Origin: an uncultured Collinsella sp.
Lineage (GTDB): Bacteria > Actinomycetota > Coriobacteriia > Coriobacteriales > Coriobacteriaceae
Direction of reading: 5' to 3'
Length of the DNA stretch: 64,000 nucleotides
Assembly: GCA_958445065.1 (NCBI GenBank)
Contig: CAUCQW010000008.1
Coordinates: 36,247-100,246 of the forward strand
Shown: positions 45,704 through 54,861 of the stretch, piece after piece
Numbering within the stretch: the first letter of the stretch is position 1
Layout: each line of letters starts with the position of its first letter
The notes under the pieces: model-generated
What the model was told of the DNA's origin: nothing
What the model saw: the letters and a program-made list of their open reading frames with translations, nothing else
Databases searched by the model: none
Position numbers and translations under genes: made by a program

Positions 45704-46285
45704 TTGACGCGCGTAAAACAAATAATCGGATGGACCGCGATCGTTCTGTTCGCTGCAACGCTGGCGGGCATCTGGGCGCTGACGGAGCAAAATGCGGTGG
45801 AGACGTCGTTGCTGAGCGAGTCCACTGCGCGTGTGGTGGAGGGTCAGGCTGCGGGCGTTCAGGCTGCCGATGCCACGAGTGAAACTCAGGCAGAGAACGG
45901 AATGACCGGGGGCACCGATTCGGCTGCCCCGAATGCCCGGTCTGGCCGACTTGCTTCCATTCGCATGTGGGTGGGCACGAACGTCCGTCGCGTTGCCCAT
46001 ACCGTAGAGTTTTTCTTCGTCGGATTGTTCGCCTCGGTGGTCGTGGTTTGCCTTTCCAGGCGTCCGTGGAGCGTATGCTCCCGTTGCGTGCCCGTATTGC
46101 TCTTTTGCGCCGCCTGCTCCGTTGGCGATCAGGTACATAAGATCTTTGTTCCCGGCAGGCATTTCGACGTTATCGATTTAGGATTCGATGCTGGGGGCTA
46201 TGTCACCGCCATGCTGCTGGTATTGCTGGCAGCGGCGTTGGTGCGCCATGCGACTCGGCCGATCGGCGCCCATGCGAGGCGCTAG
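45704..46285 (+). CDS. VanZ-like membrane protein
   Basis: A 193-residue protein with one N-terminal membrane segment (about residues 5-24), a hydrophilic stretch of ~70 residues rich in Ala, Thr and Gly, and three C-terminal segments. The C-terminal half has the VanZ pattern: RRVAHTVEFFFVGLFA, GDQVHKIFVPGRHFDVIDLGFDAGG. VanZ proteins are linked to glycopeptide tolerance or lipid/wall functions, but most are uncharacterised. It starts at TTG 45704 with AGGAGG at 45691-45696; the longer frame from 45662 lacks a site. Confidence 0.75.
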   Translation: MTRVKQIIGWTAIVLFAATLAGIWALTEQNAVETSLLSESTARVVEGQAAGVQAADATSETQAENGMTGGTDSAAPNARSGRLASIRMWVGTNVRRVAHTVEFFFVGLFASVVVVCLSRRPWSVCSRCVPVLLFCAACSVGDQVHKIFVPGRHFDVIDLGFDAGGYVTAMLLVLLAAALVRHATRPIGAHARR

Positions 46286-46366
46286 CCGGTAACAAGCCCG
46301 TTTTTGATAATGCGACCTTGTTGAATTATTTTGTGTCGCGCGTATTTCCGAGCGGTCGGATTTGAG

Positions 46367-46393
46367 GGGCGAGCGGTAGAACGCTCGCCCTTT
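46367..46393 (+). terminator. Hairpin terminator between the VanZ gene and murR
   Basis: GGGCGAGCG / CGCTCGCCC with a six-base loop followed by TTTG. It separates the VanZ gene from the mur cluster. Confidence 0.6.
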
Positions 46394-46415
46394 GTGCGCC
46401 ACGATGCGGCACAAT

Positions 46416-46444
46416 GTACCGTAAAAGCTGTTTATATCCGGTAC
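46416..46444 (+). promoter_or_regulatory. Candidate MurR operator
   Basis: Inverted repeat GTACCG (46416-46421) / CGGTAC (46439-46444), 17 nt apart, located 45 nt before the murR start and overlapping a TATATC that may serve as -10. MurR-type regulators bind palindromes in their own promoter region. Confidence 0.4.
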
Positions 46445-46489
46445 GAATCGTTCGTTGGTCTTTAATTCTTCTCAACGGAGGTGTTTGAG

Positions 46490-47341
46490 ATGGCAAACGG
46501 ATTGCTTTTGCGGCTTCGCGAGCGTGAGCTCAGCGCGAGCCCGGCGGAGCGCAATGTCATCGCATATGTAAGCGCTCATCCGCACGAGGTGGTCGGGCTG
46601 TCCGTCCGCGGTCTTGCCGATGCCACGTTCTCCTCGCCTTCGAGCATTTTGCGCTTTTGCAAGCGCTTGGGTTTTGCGGGCTACAAGGAGTTCCAGCGCG
46701 AACTGATTGCCGAGCTGGCGCTCTTGGGTGACAAGAAAGACGTTGCCCTCGAGGACATCTCCATGGATGACAGCGTCGAACGTATCGTGGGGAAGGTGAT
46801 GAAAAGCAACGTGCGCACGATCGAAGCGACGGCGCGAACGCTCGATTACACCGTCTTGGAGCGATGTGCGGCCTATCTTAAGCGGGCACGCGCGGTCAAT
46901 CTGTTCGGTATCGGTGCCTCTCGTTTGGTCGCGCACGATCTGGCGCAAAAGCTCATGCGTGTCGACAAGGAGTGCCATCTGTACGACGACTGGCATGATC
47001 AGCTCTTGTGTGCCAAGAACATGCATGAGGGCGATATGGCAATCGCCTTTAGCTACTCGGGCTTGACGCAAGAGGTGCTGGACTGCACCGCCGAGGCTCA
47101 ACGTCACAACTGTCCCGTTGTGGCCGTTACCAAAGTAGATGGATCATCCAAGCTTGCCACCGTGGCCGATGCCGTGCTCGGCGTCGCTGCGAGTGAACCC
47201 TTGGTCCGCAGCGGTGCCATGGCTTCGCGTATGGCCCAGCTTATGGTTGTCGATGCCCTGTACGCTGCTTACGTTGCCAGCGACTACGAACGGGCGACGC
47301 ATGTCATTAAGCAAAACTACATCGAGAAACAGGAAAGATGA
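46490..47341 (+). CDS. RpiR/MurR family transcriptional regulator
   Basis: A 283-residue regulator with an N-terminal HTH_6 domain (SVRGLADATFSSPSSILRFCKRLGFAGYKEFQRE) and a C-terminal SIS sugar-phosphate domain (VNLFGIGASRLVAHDLAQKLMR, AFSYSGLTQEVLD). MurR-like members respond to MurNAc-6-P and repress murQP. It is the first gene of the cluster and ends in TGA, rare here, ten bases before murQ. The ATG at 46490 fits CGGAGG at 46475-46480; a GTG at 46481 is too close. Confidence 0.9.
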   Translation: MANGLLLRLRERELSASPAERNVIAYVSAHPHEVVGLSVRGLADATFSSPSSILRFCKRLGFAGYKEFQRELIAELALLGDKKDVALEDISMDDSVERIVGKVMKSNVRTIEATARTLDYTVLERCAAYLKRARAVNLFGIGASRLVAHDLAQKLMRVDKECHLYDDWHDQLLCAKNMHEGDMAIAFSYSGLTQEVLDCTAEAQRHNCPVVAVTKVDGSSKLATVADAVLGVAASEPLVRSGAMASRMAQLMVVDALYAAYVASDYERATHVIKQNYIEKQER

Positions 47342-47351
47342 GGTGAATGAA

Positions 47352-48275
<924 letters not shown>

Positions 48276-48332
48276 GTGCGCGGCGTGAGCTGATATGACA
48301 TCCAGACGAGATACCCAATACAAGGAGGAGTT

Positions 48333-49763
48333 ATGACGAACAAAGAGCTGGCTCAAAAGCTGCTGGACCTTTTGGGCGGTAAAGACAACGTGCTGGCAAA
48401 CGCGGCGTGCATGACGCGCCTGCGCGTGACCGTCAAAGACACGGGCAGCGTCGACACGGAGGGTATTAAGGCACTCGACGGCGTGATGGGCTTGGTCGAG
48501 GACGACACGATGCAGATCGTGCTGGGTCCGGGCAAGGTGAATAAGGTGCTCGAGGAGTTCTCCAAGCTCACCGGCCTTGCGAAAGGCGTTGCTGACGAGA
48601 GCGTGGTTGACGCTGCGGCCACAAACAAGGCCGCGCAGAAGGCAAAGTACGAGTCCAAGCCGGTTCAGGCCTTCCTCAAGAAGATTTCCAATGTCTTCGT
48701 CGCCCTGCTTCCCGGCATCATTGCGGCTGGCCTCATCAACGGTATCTGCAACGTCATTAACGTCTCGACGGCAGGCGCGCTTGCAGGCGAGTGGTGGTAC
48801 CAGGGCATTCGTTCCATGGGCTGGGCCCTGTTTGCCTATCTGCCCATCTTGGTGGGCTATAACGCGGCACGTGAGTTTGGCGGCTCCGCTGCGCTGGGCG
48901 GCATCGCCGGCATGATGTGTATCGCCAACAGTGCCATGCCCCTGCTTGCGCCTGGCGCGGCTGATCCTGCCACTGCCATTCTACTGCCGCTCACCAATGC
49001 GCAGTACAACCCCGCAGCGGGCGGCATGATCGCGGCTCTTATCGCTGGCGCATTTTTTGCCTGGATGGAGCGTCAGATTCGCAAGGTTATGCCCAACGCG
49101 CTCGACACGTTCTTGTCCCCGCTGCTGGTGCTCATCATCGGCGCCTTTGCTCTGATGCTCGTCATCCAGCCGGTTGGCGCATGGCTGACGACTGCCATCT
49201 TTAGCGTTTTGACCTTTATCTTCGAGAAGCTGGGCGTCCTGGGTGGCTATATCCTGTCGGCAGGCTTCTTGCCGCTGGTTTCCGTCGGCCTGCATCAGGC
49301 GCTCACGCCGATCCACGCTATGCTCAACGATCCCGACGGCGCTACCAAGGGTATCAATTACCTGCTTCCCATCCTTATGATGGCTGGCGGCGGCCAGGTC
49401 GGTGCCGGTTTGGCGCTGTACTTTAAGACCAAGAACGCCAAGCTCAAGAAGTACGTCGCAGAGTCCATTCCCGTTGGAATCCTGGGTGTGGGCGAGCCTC
49501 TGATGTATGCCGTTACGCTGCCGCTCGTTCGTCCGTTTGTGACGGCCTGCCTGGGTGCCGGATTTGGCGGCGCGCTCGCGGCGCTGCTTCACATCGGCAC
49601 GGTTTCTCAGGGCGTTTCCGGTCTGTTTGGCCTGCTGATCGTCGTTCCTGGTCAGCAGCTCGGCTACGTTGCCGCTATGCTGCTTGCCTATGCCGCTGGC
49701 TTTGTCCTGACGTGGTTCTTTGGCGTCGACGAGCAGAAGATCAACGAGTTCTTTGGCGAGTAG
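48333..49763 (+). CDS. murP: PTS EIIBC component, MurNAc-type
   Basis: A 476-residue transporter. The N-terminal IIB domain has the phosphorylated Cys in AACMTRLRV, followed by a ~330-residue membrane IIC domain of the glucose/sucrose superfamily (GEPLMYAVTLPLVRPF is the substrate-site GxPxE-like motif). There is no IIA domain, so a shared IIA protein is needed. With murQ and the MurR-like gene beside it, MurNAc uptake is most likely; a related aminosugar disaccharide is possible. AAGGAGGAG precedes the ATG. Confidence 0.88.
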   Translation: MTNKELAQKLLDLLGGKDNVLANAACMTRLRVTVKDTGSVDTEGIKALDGVMGLVEDDTMQIVLGPGKVNKVLEEFSKLTGLAKGVADESVVDAAATNKAAQKAKYESKPVQAFLKKISNVFVALLPGIIAAGLINGICNVINVSTAGALAGEWWYQGIRSMGWALFAYLPILVGYNAAREFGGSAALGGIAGMMCIANSAMPLLAPGAADPATAILLPLTNAQYNPAAGGMIAALIAGAFFAWMERQIRKVMPNALDTFLSPLLVLIIGAFALMLVIQPVGAWLTTAIFSVLTFIFEKLGVLGGYILSAGFLPLVSVGLHQALTPIHAMLNDPDGATKGINYLLPILMMAGGGQVGAGLALYFKTKNAKLKKYVAESIPVGILGVGEPLMYAVTLPLVRPFVTACLGAGFGGALAALLHIGTVSQGVSGLFGLLIVVPGQQLGYVAAMLLAYAAGFVLTWFFGVDEQKINEFFGE

Positions 49764-49830
49764 TTTGATATCGCGAGCCGTGTTGCTCAGGGCTCGCGGC
49801 GCGCGGCAGATTTCTTGATGCTATGGTTGT

Positions 49831-49864
49831 GCCGGCGGGGCTAACTGCTCCGCCGGCCTTTTTT
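49831..49864 (+). terminator. Terminator directly before the mupG ribosome site
   Basis: An 8-bp GC stem GCCGGCGG / CCGCCGGC followed by six T ending at 49864; the AAAGGAG of mupG starts at once. An upstream hairpin CGCGAGCC/GGCTCGCG lies at about 49775-49798. Confidence 0.85.
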
Positions 49865-49880
49865 AAAGGAGTGTTGAAGC

Positions 49881-50933
49881 GTGAAAACGGGTATTTCGAT
49901 TTATCTTTCCAGCCCTTTGCAGGATATTGAGCGGACGATTGAGCGTGGTGCCGCGGCGGGTGCGCGCTACGCGTTCACCTCACTGCATATTCCCGAGGAT
50001 GGGGGAGCGGCGTATGCCGATAAGGTCCGTCATGTGCTGTCGCTGCTCTCCGCCCGCGGCATTGCGCTCATTGCCGATGTGGGGCCTCGCACGTGCGATT
50101 TGCTCGGGCTTGAGCGCATCGAGGACCTGCGCGATCTGGGGTTGGAATACCTTCGTTTGGACTATGGCTTTAGCGCCCAACGGGTCGCGGAGCTGTCCGG
50201 TGTATTTCGCATAGTGGTCAATGCATCGACGGTGAGTTCTGATGAAATCGCATCGTGGCGTGAGGCCGGTGCCGATGTGACTCGTTTTGCCGCCTGCCAC
50301 AATTTTTACCCCAAGCCTTATACCGGTTTAGCTCTGGAGGACATTGCTCGGGTGAATCTTCGTCTTGCGGCGCTTGGATTCGAAATCATGGCTTTTGTGC
50401 CGGGCGATGCCAACGTTCGCGGGCCGGTATTCGAGGGACTGCCGACGGTCGAGACGCAGCGCGGTCGCGCGTCAAAGGTTGCTCTCAATATGCTTGAGCT
50501 TGCACATGGCGCCGATTGCGACATTGTGTTGGTCGGCGACCCCGATCTTTCCGATGCGGGCTGGACGCAGTTTGCTCATGTTTCCGCCGGATACGTGGAC
50601 CTGCAATGCGAGCTTGAGCCCGGTTATGCCTATGTACGTGGGCAGATTCATCACGACCGACCCGATTCGAGCACCCTCATCTTTAGGTCTCAGGAGTCGC
50701 GTACGACGCTTAAGCCGGATTCCGTGCCGATGGATGCCGGTGCCGGCCTGTCACGAAAGACGGGGTCGATCGCTGTGAGCAACAGCGGCTATGGGCGCTA
50801 CGAAGGCGAGCTTGAGATTGCGCGGGTCGATCTTCCCGGTGACGAGCGCATGAACGTTGCGGGCCATATCGCGCCCGAGGCAATGGAGCTGCTGCCGTTC
50901 ATCAAACGCGGATTCGGGGTACGGTTCGTTTAG
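49881..50933 (+). CDS. mupG: MupG-like 6-phospho-N-acetylmuramidase (DUF871)
   Basis: A 350-residue DUF871 protein: an N-terminal TIM-barrel part (KTGISIYLSS, YAFTSLHIPED, LGLEYLRLDYGF, HNFYPKPYTGL, FVPGDANVRGPVFEGLPT) and a C-terminal small domain. In Staphylococcus aureus the family member MupG cleaves MurNAc-6-P-GlcNAc taken up by a PTS. Clustered with murR, murQ and murP, this role fits well. The start is GTG 49881 with AAAGGAGTG. A terminator separates it from murP, so expression may depend on read-through. Confidence 0.85.
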   Translation: MKTGISIYLSSPLQDIERTIERGAAAGARYAFTSLHIPEDGGAAYADKVRHVLSLLSARGIALIADVGPRTCDLLGLERIEDLRDLGLEYLRLDYGFSAQRVAELSGVFRIVVNASTVSSDEIASWREAGADVTRFAACHNFYPKPYTGLALEDIARVNLRLAALGFEIMAFVPGDANVRGPVFEGLPTVETQRGRASKVALNMLELAHGADCDIVLVGDPDLSDAGWTQFAHVSAGYVDLQCELEPGYAYVRGQIHHDRPDSSTLIFRSQESRTTLKPDSVPMDAGAGLSRKTGSIAVSNSGYGRYEGELEIARVDLPGDERMNVAGHIAPEAMELLPFIKRGFGVRFV

Positions 50934-51025
50934 CGTGTGGCCCGTGGGCTACAATTGGCCCATCATGCGAAGGCGCCTCGTGTGGCGTGTGTCTGCGTTG
51001 GCCGATCTATATTCGGAGGATTTCC

Positions 51026-51385
51026 ATGACCGTACTGTTTGTTGAATATCCCAAGTGCTCGACCTGTAAGAAGGCCAAGGCATGGCTGGACGAACACGGG
51101 GTAGAGTATATCGACCGCGATATCGTTTTGGACAATCCCACGGCTGATGAGCTTGCGACCTGGATTGCTCGTTCGGGACTGCCGGTGCGGCGCTTCTTTA
51201 ATTCGTCGGGCATGAAATATCGAGAGCTGGGCCTGAAGGCGCGTCTAGATGCGGGCATGACGGATCGGGAGTGCTACGAGCTGCTGGCGACCGACGGCAT
51301 GCTGGTCAAGCGTCCGCTGTTGGTGGGCGACGACTTTGCGATTCCCGGCTTTAGGGAAGCAGCTTGGACCGAGGCGCTGCTGTAG
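51026..51385 (+). CDS. ArsC/Spx family protein
   Basis: A 119-residue thioredoxin-fold protein with C11-x-x-C14 (YPKCSTCKKAKAWL) and the family blocks FNSSGMKYRELGLK and LLATDGMLVKRPLLV. Related proteins are arsenate reductases, Spx-type RNA polymerase regulators or YffB-like thiol proteins. The CxxC and the lack of any ars genes nearby leave the role open. GGAGG lies at 51016-51020. Confidence 0.85.
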   Translation: MTVLFVEYPKCSTCKKAKAWLDEHGVEYIDRDIVLDNPTADELATWIARSGLPVRRFFNSSGMKYRELGLKARLDAGMTDRECYELLATDGMLVKRPLLVGDDFAIPGFREAAWTEALL

Positions 51386-51457
51386 CGGCTGCGGAAAGTG
51401 CGACCCGTTTTGAGCGCTCGGGGTGGGACGTGTTTTCCATCGGAGGGCTCGCTCGGC

Positions 51458-51868
51458 TCAATCCTTGAGCTGTGCCCATTCGTGCGGACCGTAGACCTTT
51501 ACGTGCTTGTTGGGCTTGCCGCTCCAGTACTCCTCGTCCATAAAGGGCAGATATGCCTGAACACCGGGGCAGATAAAGGGAATCCGCTGCTGTTGCAGTC
51601 GCTCGCGTTGGCGCTGCTCCAGGTGCGCCTCGGATATGACAGTCGGCATACCGGACAGCTCGACGAGGCTTGCCTGGATTCGCTTAAGGTCGGGGAGTCC
51701 CGCGTGCCATGACATCCGCATGATCAAAAAGGATGCACGGCGGTATTTTGCCTGCATCACCGTGATGGCGGGGCGCAGGGTGGGATGGATTTTGTCCCGT
51801 TCGGGCCAAAGGTCAGCAGTGATCTCGAGGCCCAGGGTCTCCCATAGGTAATCAAGCTCTTCGTCCAT
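51458..51868 (-). CDS. Hypothetical protein
   Basis: A 136-residue soluble protein that I do not recognise with certainty. Its middle (VMQAKYRRASFLIMRMSWHA and LPDLKRIQASLVELSGM) is helical and basic; the C-terminal IPFICPGVQAYLPFMDEEYW resembles the end of some MarR-like winged-helix regulators, but the DNA-binding part is not evident, so it may be a truncated relative. The ATG 51868 has GAGG just upstream; a TTG at 51889 is the longer alternative. It ends in TGA, one of three in the window. Confidence 0.55.
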   Translation of the reverse strand: MDEELDYLWETLGLEITADLWPERDKIHPTLRPAITVMQAKYRRASFLIMRMSWHAGLPDLKRIQASLVELSGMPTVISEAHLEQRQRERLQQQRIPFICPGVQAYLPFMDEEYWSGKPNKHVKVYGPHEWAQLKD

Positions 51869-52060
51869 GGCGCCTCGATATCCGTGCAATGATGACGGTT
51901 CGATTGTGCCATCAGCCGTGAGTGCTGCATTGTTGTAATCTACCAGCGGTAGATGCGGGATGTTTTACGGGCTTTGGCGCCGTACGTGTCGCTGGCGCTT
52001 CACAGGTCCTTCACGTGTCGGCCGTATTTGACTGAATTTCAAAAAAGTCAAAATTGGGGC

Positions 52061-52089
52061 TTGCGTCACGGCCGGACTTCCCGTATATT
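52061..52089 (+). promoter_or_regulatory. Promoter of the tRNA-Gln/tRNA-Glu unit
   Basis: TTGCGT and TATATT separated by exactly 17 nt, 45 nt before tRNA-Gln, in an otherwise featureless 265-nt gap. Confidence 0.7.
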
Positions 52090-52133
52090 TCTTTCTTGCG
52101 CAAAGGCACAGCCGAGCGCAGCGATGCAGTCAT

Positions 52134-52207
52134 TGGGATGTCGTCTAATGGCAGGACAGCGGATTCTGGTTCCGTCAATGGGGGTTCGACTCCCTCCATC
52201 CCAGCCA
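52134..52207 (+). tRNA. tRNA-Gln (anticodon CUG)
   Basis: Acceptor TGGGATG pairs with CATCCCA. The anticodon loop is TTCTGGT (CTG), the T-loop GGTTCGACTCC is normal, and the CCA end is encoded at 52205-52207. Confidence 0.95.
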
Positions 52208-52224
52208 TTGCATTTGCTACATAT

Positions 52225-52301
52225 GGCCCGTTCGTCTAGCGGTTTAGGACGCCGCCCTCTCAAGGCGGAGATCACCAGTTCGAATCTGGTACGGGCTACC
52301 A
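52225..52301 (+). tRNA. tRNA-Glu (anticodon CUC)
   Basis: Acceptor GGCCCGT pairs with ACGGGCT. The anticodon stem CCGCC/GGCGG encloses CTCTCAA (CTC), the T-arm contains AGTTCGAATCT, and CCA is encoded. It follows tRNA-Gln by 17 nt and is ended by a terminator. Confidence 0.95.
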
Positions 52302-52310
52302 AAATTGAAC

Positions 52311-52339
52311 GCCCGGGCCTCGTAAGAGACCCGGGTTTT
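52311..52339 (+). terminator. Terminator of the tRNA unit
   Basis: GCCCGGGCCTC pairs with GAGACCCGGG around GTAA, followed by TTTTGTG. Confidence 0.85.
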
Positions 52340-52398
52340 GTGTATTGACCGATATTTAAGGCGCGCGTTGAGTTTGCCGCCCGGACCGAGGAGTTGTC

Positions 52399-53316
52399 AT
52401 GGACCTGCCTATCAGCTTGGAAGACATCACGTATGCCGAGAACTATCTGGCGCAGGGCGACCTGGCTACGGCGACGCCGCTGCTTGAGCGTCTGGTGGAG
52501 CTCGCCGAGGAGTATATCGACGCTGAGTGCAAGACGGAGGAGAAGCGCCAGTACTTTAGCTTCGACAGCAAGTTTGAGCGCCTGGCCTATCGCCGCGTGG
52601 AGAAGGATCCGCGCGAGCTGGTGCAGGTCGAGGTTCCCTTTGACCGCCTGTACTCCGACATGGCATTTGCCTACATCCGCCAGCAGGATTATGTGAGTGC
52701 TCGGAATGCCCTGATGCAGGCCGTGCGTTGGGATCCCATGAACTGCAACTATCGCTTGGACTTGGCCGAGCTGTTCCGCGCGCTCGAGGACAAGCAGGAG
52801 TGGGCATCGCTCTCGTTCTCGGTGCTGGAGCGCGCGAGCGACGGTAAGTGCGCCGCACGCGCCTACACCAACTTGGGTCAGTACTTCTTGGAGCCCGAGA
52901 CCGAGAACATTTCGGCTGCCGTGGGCTGCGCGCGTCTGGCGCTGCGCCTGGCGCCCAACGATGCGCATACGACGCGCCTGCTCAACAAGATCCATACCAC
53001 CTATCCGGATGCCGCGGACGAGAGTGACGACCATGTGATGGGTGAGCTCGCCCTGCAGGGCGTGCCGACCTCGCCTTCGGCCGAGATTGCCATCTGCCTG
53101 ATCATGTGTGCGACCGACGCTGCGAGCGACGGCGACAAGCAGGAGGCTACGCGCCTGACGGTCCGTGCCCGCGACCTGGTGGGCGAAGAGGCGTGCGCGG
53201 CGATTATCAAGCTGGTGCGCGAGAGTGATGCCGAGCTTAACGCCGAGCGCAAGGCAAAGCGCGAGGCTGCGGGCTCAAACGCCGATGGCGCCAAGGAGGC
53301 CGGCAATGCCCAGTAA
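52399..53316 (+). CDS. Tetratricopeptide-like repeat protein
   Basis: A 305-residue soluble, helical protein. Degenerate TPR units are visible around DITYAENYLAQGDLATATPLLERLV, DMAFAYIRQQDYVSARNALMQAV and AYTNLGQYF...AAVGCARLALRLAPND. It likely serves as a protein-interaction scaffold; the partner is unknown. The charged C-terminal tail (AERKAKREAAG) overlaps the smpB start by 11 nt, so the two are translationally coupled. The ATG follows CGAGGAG. Confidence 0.82.
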   Translation: MDLPISLEDITYAENYLAQGDLATATPLLERLVELAEEYIDAECKTEEKRQYFSFDSKFERLAYRRVEKDPRELVQVEVPFDRLYSDMAFAYIRQQDYVSARNALMQAVRWDPMNCNYRLDLAELFRALEDKQEWASLSFSVLERASDGKCAARAYTNLGQYFLEPETENISAAVGCARLALRLAPNDAHTTRLLNKIHTTYPDAADESDDHVMGELALQGVPTSPSAEIAICLIMCATDAASDGDKQEATRLTVRARDLVGEEACAAIIKLVRESDAELNAERKAKREAAGSNADGAKEAGNAQ

Positions 53317-53776
53317 GCGCGAGCGCAAGCTCATTTCCAAGAATCGCTCGGCTCATCACGAGTACTTTATCGATGAGACGTTTGAGTGCGGTATTGAGCT
53401 GAGCGGTACCGAGGTCAAGTCGATTCGCGAGCGCGCGTGCCAGATTACCGATACCTTTGCACTGATTCGTGGCGGCGAGTGCTGGCTCGTGGGCCTGCAT
53501 ATCCACCCTTATAGCCATGGTGGCGTGTGGAACCGCGACCCTGATCGCCGCCGTCGTCTGCTGCTGCACCGCAAGGAGATTGACTTTCTCGACGGTAAGC
53601 TGCGCAACCGCGGCTATGCGCTGGTGCCGCTGGAGCTCTACTTTAATACCGACGGCCGCGTAAAGCTGCTGCTGGGCCTAGGCCGCGGCAAGAAGCTTTA
53701 CGACAAGCGCGAGGATATGGCCAAGCGCGATGTCCAGCGCGAGATCGACCGCGCCCTCAAGGAGCACAATCGCTAG
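53306..53776 (+). CDS. smpB: SsrA-binding protein SmpB
   Basis: A 156-residue protein with the SmpB core (NRSAHHEYFIDETFECGIELSGTEVKSIR, PYSHGGVWNRDPDR, LGLGRGKKLYDKRED) and the C-terminal KRD...RALKEHNR helix that enters the decoding centre. It delivers tmRNA to stalled ribosomes. AAGGAGG inside the TPR gene serves the ATG at 53306. I see no ssrA gene in the adjacent sequence. Confidence 0.95.
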   Translation: MPSKRERKLISKNRSAHHEYFIDETFECGIELSGTEVKSIRERACQITDTFALIRGGECWLVGLHIHPYSHGGVWNRDPDRRRRLLLHRKEIDFLDGKLRNRGYALVPLELYFNTDGRVKLLLGLGRGKKLYDKREDMAKRDVQREIDRALKEHNR

Positions 53777-53788
53777 GCGTTCTGTATA

Positions 53789-53855
53789 AGTTGCGGTGGA
53801 ATACGGACTGTTTTGCCTGTTTGAGGGGCTATTCAGTCCCTATTTCACCGCAACT
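53789..53855. repeat. Type A 67-bp palindromic element, copy 4
   Basis: Begins AGTTGCGGTGGAATACGG and ends in the standard CACCGCAACT; it is the most diverged copy. It lies 12 nt after smpB and before the smpB terminator. Confidence 0.88.
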
Positions 53856-53897
53856 GCGGGCGTCTCATCTTTCTTACTGTTCTGACACATATGTCTC

Positions 53898-53931
53898 AAA
53901 GGCGGCATCCGTTATGGGCGCCGCCTTTTTT
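53898..53931 (+). terminator. Intrinsic terminator after smpB
   Basis: AAAGGCGGC / GCCGCCTTT followed by a T run; 52 nt before the flavin reductase start. Confidence 0.85.
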
Positions 53932-53982
53932 GTGGGTACATACATCCATGAGGTTCCAACCCGGGTTAGGGGAGTGATCGTT

Positions 53983-54486
53983 ATGGACAAAACTGCGTTC
54001 TTTACCATGCCGAGCGGTCTGTACGTGGTGAGCGCCGCGGCAGACGGGCTGCGCGCCGGCTGCGTCATCAACACTGCGGTGCAGGTGACGTCCATGCCGC
54101 CGCGCATTTCGGTTGCCGTGAACAAGGACAACGTCACCTCGGGCGTCATCGCATCGGCCAAAGCGTTCGCGCTGACCGTGATCGATCAGACCGCCGACAT
54201 GCTCTACATCGGTAACTTTGGGTTCCGCACCAGCAGCGATTATGACAAGTTTGCCAAATACGAGACCCGCGAGACGGCTCTGGGCATGCCCTATGTGCCC
54301 GAGCACGCGACGGCCCTGTTTAGCTGCCGTTTGATCGACACTGTGGATGTGGGCACGCATCTACTGTTTATCGGCGAGGTCGAGGATGCCGAGCACCTGA
54401 GCGACGAGACGCCGCTCACCTACGATTACTACCATAAGGTCCTGAAGGGCAAGACGCCTCCGAAGGCGTCCTCGTATCAAGGCTAG
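53983..54486 (+). CDS. Flavin reductase-like FMN-binding protein
   Basis: A 167-residue protein of the flavin reductase family: the N-terminal MPSGLYVVSAA and VTSMPPRISVAVNKDNVT blocks shape the FMN site, and ALFSCRLIDTVDVGTHLLFIGEVEDAE is the typical core. Related domains pass electrons from NAD(P)H to flavin or rubredoxin. A rubredoxin gene follows 89 nt later, like the two halves of the high-molecular-weight rubredoxin of acetogens. The ATG 53983 has GGGGAG; an earlier in-frame start at 53791 overlaps the repeat and terminator. Confidence 0.85.
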   Translation: MDKTAFFTMPSGLYVVSAAADGLRAGCVINTAVQVTSMPPRISVAVNKDNVTSGVIASAKAFALTVIDQTADMLYIGNFGFRTSSDYDKFAKYETRETALGMPYVPEHATALFSCRLIDTVDVGTHLLFIGEVEDAEHLSDETPLTYDYYHKVLKGKTPPKASSYQG

Positions 54487-54503
54487 AAATGTTCTAAAAA
54501 TAC

Positions 54504-54531
54504 TTGCATTATATTATTGATAACATATACT
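54504..54531 (+). promoter_or_regulatory. AT-rich promoter of the rubredoxin gene
   Basis: TTGCAT and TATACT with a 16-nt spacer in a 45-nt AT-rich island that contrasts strongly with its surroundings. Overlapping ATTGATAAC-like words could be a regulator site. Confidence 0.65.
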
Positions 54532-54575
54532 AATAAGCGAAGTACATCACCAGTCGCGTTCGAGAGGAGAACATC

Positions 54576-54719
54576 ATGGCTGAGGAGAAGAAGACGTATA
54601 AGTTCGTGTGCATCGTTTGTGGCTACGAGGTTGAGGTCGACACGCCCGAGCTGCCCGAGGACTACGTGTGCCCGGTCTGCGGCGTCGGTCCCGATCAGTT
54701 TGAGCTCGTCGAGGAGTAG
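54576..54719 (+). CDS. Rubredoxin-type protein
   Basis: A 47-residue protein with two knuckles, CIVCGYE and [12 protein letters not shown], that would bind one iron. It is shorter than a standard rubredoxin (about 52), and it has Tyr where rubredoxins have Trp before the second knuckle, as in rubrerythrin and flavorubredoxin domains. It is probably the electron partner of the upstream flavin protein in oxygen or peroxide detoxification. GAGAGGAG precedes the ATG. Confidence 0.9.
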   Translation: MAEEKKTYKFVCIVCGYEVEVDTPELPEDYVCPVCGVGPDQFELVEE

Positions 54720-54760
54720 CTCGCAGACACACGGCGAAAGCCGAACATAGCTCTGTCCAA

Positions 54761-54795
54761 GGGCCTCGGTCGAATTCTCGCCCGGGGCCCTTTTC
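54761..54795 (+). terminator. Intrinsic terminator after the rubredoxin gene
   Basis: GGGCCTCGG pairs with CCGGGGCCC (one wobble), followed by TTTTCC. Confidence 0.75.
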
Positions 54796-54861
54796 CTCCG
54801 CCCCCAAGGGATCGCGGTTGCTGTTGGCCAATCCTGTCTGTTGTGAGTCCGGCCGACCTTT

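Noticed and set aside
52021..52133. tRNA-Gln as a phage-type integration site with a direct repeat at the other end of the block
   Set aside because: I could not find a copy of the tRNA 3' end near rnr by eye, and the recombinase is a small resolvase type, not an integrase.
53777..53982. tmRNA gene next to smpB
   Set aside because: The gap holds a type A palindrome and a terminator; there is no alanine tRNA-like domain or tag frame.
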